A DNA stretch of 8,219 nucleotides, taken from assembly GCA_913043035.1 (NCBI GenBank), contig CAJWMM010000020.1, positions 1 through 8,219 of the forward strand. The letters run 5' to 3'. The first letter of the stretch is position 1; the number at the start of each line of letters is the position of its first letter. The stretch is from an uncultured Gammaproteobacteria bacterium (GTDB lineage: Bacteria > Pseudomonadota > Gammaproteobacteria > GCA-002705445 > GCA-002716945). The position numbers and the translations under genes are program-made. Shown here one piece after another: positions 1-5,623 of this stretch. Under the pieces are notes generated by a model, which saw only the letters and a program-made list of their open reading frames with translations, made no database searches and was not told the DNA's origin.

Positions 1-2
1 GA

Positions 3-74
3 GATAAGATTTTTCATAGCTTTCTTCTCTGTAAGATTTTAGAATATCGAATCATGCAAGAATTTAAAAGATAA
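3..74 (+). other. possible 3' tail of an upstream gene (unidentified)
   Basis: One frame stays open from the window edge for 23 codons and ends in TAA at 72-74, two bases before the murA ATG. That spacing resembles the other junctions in this window, so it may be the end of an upstream gene. The tail (ending LEYRIMQEFKR) matches nothing I recognise. A BolA/IbaG-like gene often precedes murA in gammaproteobacteria, but I see no BolA C-terminal signature. The stretch could equally be untranslated leader. Confidence 0.2.
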
Positions 75-76
75 AT

Positions 77-1339
77 ATGGATAAATTGATTATTAAGGGG
101 GCAAATACACTAGTAGGTGACGTTTCGATCTCGGGTGCTAAAAATGCTGTTCTACCTATGCTATGTGCCTCGGTAATGGCATCAAAGACGAACGTAACCA
201 TTAGAAACGTCCCCCATTTACATGATGTCACGACTACATTGAGATTATTGTCAGAAATGGGTTGCACTACATCTATGGATGAAATGATGAGTGTCGAGTT
301 AGATCCATCCACGATCAACAATTTATATGCACCTTATGACCTTGTAAAGACAATGAGGGCCTCAATTCTTGTTTTGGGTCCTCTACTATCCCGATTTGGT
401 CATGCAAAAGTCTCTTTACCAGGTGGTTGTGCTATAGGTACAAGACCTGTCGGTATGCACTTAGATGCACTCGCTCAAATGGGAGCAGACATCTCCATTG
501 AGAATGGGTACATAACTGCTCATTGTGATTCTCTCAAGGGATGTAAAATAAATTTTACTACAACTACTGTAACCGGAACAGAGAACATACTTATGGCATC
601 TTGTTTAGCAAAAGGAACTACAATTATTTCAAATGCTGCTATGGAGCCTGAAGTAATTGATTTAGCAAATTTTCTTGTCCAAATGGGAGCAGATATATCT
701 GGGCAAGGAACAAGCACAATAACTGTTAATGGTGTAGACGAATTAAATGGAATTTCTTACACTGCATTACCAGATAGGATTGAAACTGGGACGTTTCTCG
801 TTGCCGCAGCCATAACAGGAGGAAAAATAACCCTTAAAAATGCTATCTATTCTCATGTTAAAATAATCGTTGAAATATTGCGTCAGGCAGGTGCAGAGAT
901 TACCCATACTGAAGATACTATAAGTATTGATATGAAACAACAGAGACCTAAACCAGTTAAAATTGAGACGGGCCCATATCCACACTTTCCTACAGACATG
1001 CAAGCTCAATTAACTGCTCTAAGCACGATTGCTACAGGAGTAAGCACCATCAAAGAAAATATTTTTGAAAATCGCTTTATGCACGTTCAAGAAATGACTA
1101 GAATGGGGGCAGATATCACTTTGGAGAGAAACTCTGCAATTGTGCGAGGAACTGATACTCTGGTAGGTGCTCAAGTAATGGCAACTGATTTGAGAGCTTC
1201 TGCGAGTTTAATTCTGGCCGGTTTAGCTGCCAATGGAATTACTGAAGTGGAGAGAATATATCATATAGACAGAGGATATGATTGTATAGAAGAAAAGTTA
1301 AGGCAACTTGGTGCTGATATTTTAAGAGTACCCATGTAG
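77..1339 (+). CDS. murA: UDP-N-acetylglucosamine 1-carboxyvinyltransferase (MurA)
   Basis: Cytoplasmic enzyme of the first committed step of peptidoglycan synthesis: it transfers enolpyruvate from phosphoenolpyruvate to UDP-N-acetylglucosamine. At 420 aa it is nearly the length of E. coli MurA (419). The product shows the N-terminal SISGAKNA motif with Lys22 and Asn23, then APYDLVKTMRAS. The catalytic loop LPGGCAIGTRPV holds Cys118, the equivalent of E. coli Cys115. Later come LPDRIETGTFLVAAA, FPTDMQAQ with the general-acid Asp, ENRFMHV, and the ending ATDLRASASL..YHIDRGY. The catalytic residue is Cys rather than Asp, so the fosfomycin target is intact. The ATG at 77 gives the family-standard N-terminus, although the ribosome site is only a weak AAAAG. 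By eye its GC is higher than that of hisG and hisD. It is the first complete gene of a tight run, with hisG 8 nt downstream. Confidence 0.97.
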   Translation: MDKLIIKGANTLVGDVSISGAKNAVLPMLCASVMASKTNVTIRNVPHLHDVTTTLRLLSEMGCTTSMDEMMSVELDPSTINNLYAPYDLVKTMRASILVLGPLLSRFGHAKVSLPGGCAIGTRPVGMHLDALAQMGADISIENGYITAHCDSLKGCKINFTTTTVTGTENILMASCLAKGTTIISNAAMEPEVIDLANFLVQMGADISGQGTSTITVNGVDELNGISYTALPDRIETGTFLVAAAITGGKITLKNAIYSHVKIIVEILRQAGAEITHTEDTISIDMKQQRPKPVKIETGPYPHFPTDMQAQLTALSTIATGVSTIKENIFENRFMHVQEMTRMGADITLERNSAIVRGTDTLVGAQVMATDLRASASLILAGLAANGITEVERIYHIDRGYDCIEEKLRQLGADILRVPM

Positions 1340-1347
1340 ATAAAATT

Positions 1348-1959
1348 ATGAAAAAGATATTTTTAGCAATTTCAAAAGGCAGAATCATGGAAGAAGCTTT
1401 AGCTTTACTCAAAAAAAATGAAATTGAGTGTAACATATCACCAAATGATTCCAGAAAACTCATCTTCAGAACTAATTATGAGAATTTACAAATAATAATA
1501 GTTAGAGCTAGTGATGTACCACTATATATTGAATCAGGTAAAGTTGATCTCGGGATAGTAGGAAAAGATACTTTATTAGAATCAAATGTAGATAATTATT
1601 TTTTTCTTAAAGATTTGAAGATTGCGTCATGCAAGTTAGTTGTTGCAGGGAAAAAGGATAAAAAACTTGCCAGCAATATGAAAATAGCAACAAAATATCC
1701 TAGTCTTACCCAAGATTTTTTCTTATCAAAAGGCATTCCATGTTCAGTATTAAAACTATATGGGTCAATGGAGTTAGCTGCGGTGTTAAACTTATCAGAT
1801 GCGATTGTTGATTTAGTAGATACAGGAAAGACACTTAAAGAAAATGGATTAGAGGAAATATGTTTAATTGATAATATATCATCTCATCTAATAGTTAACA
1901 AAAGCTCATACAAACTGAAAAAAAATCAAATTGATAAACTTGTCAATAGGATATCTTAA
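1348..1959 (+). CDS. hisG: ATP phosphoribosyltransferase, short form (HisG-S)
   Basis: Catalyses the first step of histidine synthesis, joining ATP and PRPP to give N1-(5-phosphoribosyl)-ATP. The protein is 203 aa. The long, self-regulating form (about 300 aa in E. coli) carries a C-terminal ACT-like domain that is absent here. Visible hallmarks are the start IFLAISKGRIMEEAL, the signature VRASDVPLYIESGKVDLGIVGKD (about residues 52-74), and the PRPP-binding loop DAIVDLVDTGKTLKENGL (about 151-168). Short-form enzymes of this family work in a complex with HisZ, a HisS-like regulatory subunit, so a hisZ gene is expected elsewhere in the genome (inference). The start lies 8 nt after murA. The gene ends in TAATAATG, where the next gene begins. 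It contains a run of eight A's near codon 22. Confidence 0.95.
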   Translation: MKKIFLAISKGRIMEEALALLKKNEIECNISPNDSRKLIFRTNYENLQIIIVRASDVPLYIESGKVDLGIVGKDTLLESNVDNYFFLKDLKIASCKLVVAGKKDKKLASNMKIATKYPSLTQDFFLSKGIPCSVLKLYGSMELAAVLNLSDAIVDLVDTGKTLKENGLEEICLIDNISSHLIVNKSSYKLKKNQIDKLVNRIS

Positions 1960-1961
1960 TA

Positions 1962-3014
1962 ATGACAATTACACAGAAAACTGATGATTTGAAAATTGCC
2001 TCAATGAAAGAATTAATTGAGCCAATTGCTGTAATAAAAGAGATACCGATGTCAGACAAAGCAACTAAAACAGTTTTGAATGCACGTGAAGAAATTGTAA
2101 GAATTATCACAAAACAAGATAGAAGATTATTAGTCGTCGTTGGTCCTTGTTCCATTCATGATGTTGATGCAGCAATGGAATATGCAACTCGTTTACTGAA
2201 ATTAAAAAATGAGGTGTCTAAAAATATTTTGATTGTGATGAGGGTTTATTTTGAAAAACCTAGGACTGTTATTGGCTGGAAAGGTCTTATCAATGACCCT
2301 GATCTTGATAACAGTTTTAACATTAATAAAGGAATTAAAATTGCAAGAAAACTATTGCTAGAACTAGCCGAGATGGGTATGCCGGCAGGTCATGAATATC
2401 TAGATTTGATAAGTCCTCAGTACATTGCTGATTTGATAAGTTGGGGTGCAATAGGTGCAAGAACAACTGAAAGCCAAAGCCATCGTGAGCTAGCATCTGG
2501 TTTATCTTGTCCTGTAGGATTTAAGAATGGGACTGATGGTGGCATACAAATAGCTATAGACGCTATTAATGCTGCAAGTAAAGCCCATAATTTTTTATCT
2601 GTTACTAAGGAAGGTAAGTCTGCAATTTTTGCTACTAAAGGAAATAGCGATTGTCATGTTATTCTGCGTGGTGGCAAAAATGCAAACTATAAATCTTCTG
2701 ATGTAAAGAAGGTTAGCAAGGTACTCATAGATAATAAATTGCATAATTGTATTGTAATAGATGCAAGTCACTCTAATAGCCAAAAAGACTTCTCTAAACA
2801 AAAAATCGTGGTTTATGATGTGATAGAGCAATTAAAAAACGCTGAGACATCTATAGGAGGGATTATGCTTGAGAGTAATCTAGTAGAAGGTAAGCAAGAC
2901 ATTAAGACTAAATCAGAATTGATATATGGACAAAGTGTCACTGATGCATGTATAGGTTGGGAAGAGACAGAGACACTTATCAAGGATCTCAACGAAGCCA
3001 TGGAATTAATGTAA
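1962..3014 (+). CDS. aroG: 3-deoxy-7-phosphoheptulonate (DAHP) synthase, class I, AroG-like
   Basis: Condenses phosphoenolpyruvate with erythrose 4-phosphate, the entry step of the shikimate pathway to aromatic amino acids. At 350 aa it matches E. coli AroG in length and aligns without gaps at key points, offset by two residues. The predicted metal ligands are Cys63 (in GPCSIHD), His270 (in DASHSNS), Glu304 (in MLESNLVEG) and Asp328 (in VTDACIGWE). Substrate-site blocks include RVYFEKPRT, GWKGLINDP, GAIGARTTESQ and GFKNGTDGG. The stretch LDLISPQY..ADLISWGAIGARTTESQSHRELASGLSCPVG resembles AroG more than AroF, suggesting a phenylalanine-sensitive enzyme, but the effector is not proven. It starts 2 nt after the hisG stop, with AGGA upstream, and ends 2 nt before hisD. 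Its place between two histidine genes is unusual. Confidence 0.94.
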   Translation: MTITQKTDDLKIASMKELIEPIAVIKEIPMSDKATKTVLNAREEIVRIITKQDRRLLVVVGPCSIHDVDAAMEYATRLLKLKNEVSKNILIVMRVYFEKPRTVIGWKGLINDPDLDNSFNINKGIKIARKLLLELAEMGMPAGHEYLDLISPQYIADLISWGAIGARTTESQSHRELASGLSCPVGFKNGTDGGIQIAIDAINAASKAHNFLSVTKEGKSAIFATKGNSDCHVILRGGKNANYKSSDVKKVSKVLIDNKLHNCIVIDASHSNSQKDFSKQKIVVYDVIEQLKNAETSIGGIMLESNLVEGKQDIKTKSELIYGQSVTDACIGWEETETLIKDLNEAMELM

Positions 3015-3016
3015 TA

Positions 3017-4324
3017 ATGAAAAAAATTAAAACATTATATGTAAGCACAACAGATAAAGAATTTAGTCAAAAATTCAAAAAGCGGTTGAGAATAAATGAG
3101 AGTGTAAATACAAAAGTAGAAAAAAAAGTTCTAAAAATAATAAATGACGTTAAAAAACAAGGCAATAAATCTCTACTAAAATGCATAAAAACTTTTGATA
3201 ATATTTCTATTAAAGGTGCTAATAAGATAAAAATTTCTAAAAATGAAATTAAGAAATCATATACTCTAGTTTCAAAAACGGAAATTATGAGTTTGAAAAA
3301 AGCAATATCAAGGATTAAAAAATTCTCAAAAAGACAACTATCATCAAGCTGGAGTTATAATGAACAAGGTAGTTTATTAGGAGAGAAAGTTACTGCTATT
3401 GAATCTGTTGGTATTTATGTTCCAGGAGGAAAAGCTTCATATCCATCAACTGTTCTAATGAATGCGATACCTGCCAAGATTGCTGGCGTTGAAAAAATTA
3501 TTATGTGTTCTCCCGTTGAGAGAGTCGATAATCATGCATTAGCTATTGTTGCAGCTGATTTATGTGGAGTTGATGATATTTATAAGATGGGAGGGGCGCA
3601 TGCTATTGCTGCAATGGCATATGGGACTGAGACCATTTCAGGCGTAGATAAGATTGTAGGGCCAGGGAATATATACGTTAGCACAGCAAAAAAAATTGTC
3701 TTTGGTGACGTAGGAATTGATAATGTAGCAGGGCCCTCAGAGGTAGTAATTATTGCTGATCAAAATAATAACCCTGATGTAGTTGCAATGGACCTTTTCT
3801 CTCAGGCAGAGCATGATGAACTGGCTCAACCAATATTAATTTCAAAAAGTGCTAGAGCATTAGATATGATAATGGCTTCTATGAATAGACTAATTAATGA
3901 TATGACTAGAGAGGATATTATTCGTAAATCTTTCTCAAATAGGGGGATGCTTATAAAAACCAGAAGTGATTCTGAAACCGCAAACTTGATAAATAAAATA
4001 GCTCCAGAGCATTTAGAAATTATGAGTAAGACAGCTAGTAAGATTCTTAATAAAGTTAGAAATGCAGGAGCAATTTTTTTAGGTGAAAATAGCCCTGAAG
4101 TATTCGGAGACTATTGCGCAGGACCAAACCATGTTTTACCAACATCAGGTTCAGCACGTTTTTCTTCACCCCTTGGTGTGTACGATTTTCAAAAAAGATC
4201 TAGTCTAATTAAGCTATCAAAAAAATTAGCTCATCAATTAAGCAATATAGCATTTTCTATTGCGACCGCAGAAGGACTTGATGCTCACGCTAAATCAGCA
4301 AAGTATAGAGATAAATCTAATTAG
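3017..4324 (+). CDS. hisD: histidinol dehydrogenase (HisD)
   Basis: Zinc- and NAD-dependent cytoplasmic enzyme that oxidises L-histidinol to L-histidine in the last two steps of the pathway. The frame is open from 2948, but the ATG at 3017 is preferred. It gives 435 aa (E. coli 434), starts the family-like MKKIKTLYVS, and follows the DAHP synthase stop by 2 nt in the same TAATAATG arrangement seen at the previous junction. Motifs: ESVGIYVPGGKASYPSTVLMNA (about 129-150), the NAD-site block VGPGNIYVSTAKK, and VAGPSEVVI. Predicted zinc ligands are Gln263 and His266 (SQAEHDE), Asp365 (FGDY) and His424 (LDAHAKSA). The catalytic pair is Glu331-His332 (IAPEHLEIM). The first roughly 110 residues are very lysine-rich and poorly conserved, encoded by A-rich DNA. 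The 3' end overlaps the convergent protease gene by 8 nt. Confidence 0.96.
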   Translation: MKKIKTLYVSTTDKEFSQKFKKRLRINESVNTKVEKKVLKIINDVKKQGNKSLLKCIKTFDNISIKGANKIKISKNEIKKSYTLVSKTEIMSLKKAISRIKKFSKRQLSSSWSYNEQGSLLGEKVTAIESVGIYVPGGKASYPSTVLMNAIPAKIAGVEKIIMCSPVERVDNHALAIVAADLCGVDDIYKMGGAHAIAAMAYGTETISGVDKIVGPGNIYVSTAKKIVFGDVGIDNVAGPSEVVIIADQNNNPDVVAMDLFSQAEHDELAQPILISKSARALDMIMASMNRLINDMTREDIIRKSFSNRGMLIKTRSDSETANLINKIAPEHLEIMSKTASKILNKVRNAGAIFLGENSPEVFGDYCAGPNHVLPTSGSARFSSPLGVYDFQKRSSLIKLSKKLAHQLSNIAFSIATAEGLDAHAKSAKYRDKSN

Positions 4325-5378
4325 TAGGCATTTTTTGTACTTCAACATTTACAGTGTACCTATCACTATTTCTCTGAACTTCAAATTCAACTAAATCACC
4401 AGGTTGTGATTTACCAATTATCTTTTGCATTTCTTTTATTTTATCCACTTTAATACCATTTACTTTTTTGATGATGTCCCTAGTTTTGATTCCGGAATTC
4501 TGAGCTGGTCCGTTTTCATATAAAGCAGTAATCATAATTCCATTACCTCTAAAGTTAGGATCAGCAACGATACCTACAAAGCCCCTGATTACTTCTCCAT
4601 ATTCAAGAATTTGTGTCAAAACGTATTTTGCTATATCGATAGGTATTGCAAAGCCAATACCATCTGACCCACCACCTTTAGACACTATGCTTGTATTTAT
4701 CCCAATTAATTCACCATTAGTATTCACAAGTGCGCCGCCTGAGTTGCCTGGATTGATTGCAGCATCTGTTTGTACATATCTCTGGTATGAGTAACCTTCT
4801 GGTGAAAGTTCTTTATCTGTTGCAGATACAATTCCAAGCGTGATAGTTTGACCGACTCCTAGTGGATTCCCAATTGCAAGCGATACATCACCAACCCTCA
4901 CGTTGTTAATATTACCGAAAGTAATTGGGTTAAGACCTTTTTTAATTTTCAAAACAGCGAGGTCGGTAAAAGGGTCTATCCCTATAACTGCAGCCGAGTG
5001 ATCATTGCCTGCGAAATCCCTTATGAGTATCTCATTTGAGCCTGCTATCACATGAAAATTTGTGAGGATGTGACCTTTTGAGGTTACAACAATACCAGAA
5101 CCTTGACCTGTTGGGATTAAATCTCTCCTCTTCAGTCTTCTCTCATTTGGATCTATGAAAAAAATATTTTTATTTAGAGTTTTTTTTGTGTAGATGGAAA
5201 CGACAGATTTATTTACTTTTCTAACAGTATCGTGATAGCTTATGTTTTTTGAATATGTTGAGGATTCAGTATTCACCTCATTAATGAGAATACTGTTACC
5301 AAACATTTTAGGACCTAATAAGTAAAGAAAACCTCCTATTAAGATACCTGTGATTACATAATTTCTTAAATCTTCCAC
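4317..5378 (-). CDS. degS: membrane-anchored periplasmic serine protease, DegS/AlgW type (HtrA family)
   Basis: HtrA-family trypsin-like protease of 353 aa. One transmembrane segment (about residues 7-22) should anchor it in the inner membrane with the protease in the periplasm. The triad is visible as His109 (TNFHVI), Asp139 (DPFTDLAVLKI) and Ser213 (AINPGNSGGAL). A single PDZ domain follows (about 265-348: RGFVGI.., ENGPAQNSGIKTRDII, ..QPGDLVEFEV). One PDZ plus an uncleaved anchor fits DegS/AlgW rather than two-PDZ DegP. In E. coli and Pseudomonas such proteins cut the anti-sigma factor RseA/MucA when outer-membrane proteins misfold; that role is inferred here. The start is GTG (5378-5376), backed by AGGTGG six bases upstream. 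Loop sequence after TKKTLN is charged and RR/KRR-rich. The neighbourhood (his genes, then this protease, then pet genes) matches the gammaproteobacterial algW/degS locus. Confidence 0.93.
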   Translation of the reverse strand: MEDLRNYVITGILIGGFLYLLGPKMFGNSILINEVNTESSTYSKNISYHDTVRKVNKSVVSIYTKKTLNKNIFFIDPNERRLKRRDLIPTGQGSGIVVTSKGHILTNFHVIAGSNEILIRDFAGNDHSAAVIGIDPFTDLAVLKIKKGLNPITFGNINNVRVGDVSLAIGNPLGVGQTITLGIVSATDKELSPEGYSYQRYVQTDAAINPGNSGGALVNTNGELIGINTSIVSKGGGSDGIGFAIPIDIAKYVLTQILEYGEVIRGFVGIVADPNFRGNGIMITALYENGPAQNSGIKTRDIIKKVNGIKVDKIKEMQKIIGKSQPGDLVEFEVQRNSDRYTVNVEVQKMPTN

Positions 5379-5384
5379 AAATTG

Positions 5385-5390
5385 CCACCT
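5385..5390 (-). promoter_or_regulatory. ribosome binding site supporting the GTG start of the DegS-like gene
   Basis: On the minus strand AGGTGG lies six bases before a GTG codon. No ATG closer to the transmembrane segment offers an alternative, so this site decides the GTG start. Confidence 0.65.
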
Positions 5391-5412
5391 ATTTTTTCTA
5401 TACCATTGCGTT

Positions 5413-5442
5413 ATTATAGTACATGAAGTGATAATCTGTTAT
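5413..5442 (-). promoter_or_regulatory. candidate sigma-70 promoter for the DegS-like gene
   Basis: Reading the minus strand, ATAACA (5442-5437, 4 of 6 matches to TTGACA) is followed after 18 bp by a perfect TATAAT (5418-5413). Transcription would begin near 5406, about 28 bases before the GTG start codon. The consensus -10 in the only intergenic gap makes this plausible. It is AT-rich DNA, so a chance match is possible. Confidence 0.45.
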
Positions 5443-5469
5443 AAAAATACTCTATAACCCAGTTATTAC

Positions 5470-5498
5470 TTGACTCTCCGCCTACTAGAGGCTATCCT
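5470..5498 (+). promoter_or_regulatory. candidate sigma-70 promoter for petABC
   Basis: TTGACT (5470-5475, 5 of 6) is separated by exactly 17 bp from TATCCT (5493-5498, 4 of 6). Transcription would begin near 5505, just before the first GTGGGTAA repeat, giving a leader of about 120 nt. It may be the old integrase promoter or a pre-existing petA promoter. A second, weaker -10-like TAAAAT occurs at 5595-5600 without a convincing -35. Confidence 0.4.
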
Positions 5499-5508
5499 AG
5501 CTATATAT

Positions 5509-5579
5509 TTTGTGGGTAACAATACTCATTACCCACATTACAAGTGGACATTTTTTATTACCCAATTTTTACCCACAAA
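5509..5579. repeat. TTACCCACA repeat cluster, probable integrase arm-type binding sites
   Basis: Four copies of one short motif lie in 71 bp. TTTGTGGGTAA is at 5509-5519 (reverse orientation), TTACCCACA at 5529-5537, a partial TTACCCA at 5558-5564, and TTACCCACAAA at 5569-5579. The first and last are perfect 11-bp inverted copies; the first and second form a 9-bp inverted repeat around a 9-nt spacer. GTGGGTAA-like repeats upstream of P4-type integrase genes are, to my recollection, typical arm-type sites for the N-terminal domain of those enzymes. Such a domain is encoded 45 bp downstream, which supports the reading. Binding itself is inferred. In RNA the same repeats could form alternative hairpins. 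Confidence 0.6.
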
Positions 5580-5615
5580 CTAGTGGCAGGGTATTAAAAT
5601 AAAAAGCTAGTTGGT

Positions 5616-5621
5616 AGGGAG
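5616..5621 (+). promoter_or_regulatory. Shine-Dalgarno-like AGGGAG before the petA fusion start
   Basis: AGGGAG ends only two bases before the ATG at 5624, closer than the usual 5-9 nt, so initiation may be modest. It is still the only site next to an ATG in this frame upstream of the Rieske region. Confidence 0.4.
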
Positions 5622-5623
5622 AT

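Noticed and set aside
64..1009. Minus-strand open frames opposite murA (64-321, 520-717, 767-1009)
   Set aside because: They are antisense shadows of a clear conserved gene, with no recognisable domains or ribosome sites.
1411..1418. Run of eight A's in hisG (and another at 3120-3127 in hisD) as a programmed slippage site
   Set aside because: Common in AT-rich lysine codons; both genes read through in one frame to full length and no alternative product is suggested.
2948..3016. In-frame 23-codon upstream extension of hisD
   Set aside because: It lies inside the DAHP synthase gene, shows no HisD similarity, and the ATG at 3017 gives the family-standard length and the same junction as the preceding gene pair.
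5484..5587. Imperfect direct repeat ACTAGAGGC (5484-5492) and ACTAGTGGC (5579-5587), considered as target-site duplication or att core
   Set aside because: Only nine bases with one mismatch, and flanking bases do not extend the match; too weak to support an attachment site.
5501..5623. CRISPR-like or iteron-origin reading of the repeat cluster
   Set aside because: Only four short copies at irregular spacing and in mixed orientation, with no cas or rep gene nearby; the adjacent integrase-derived domain explains them better.
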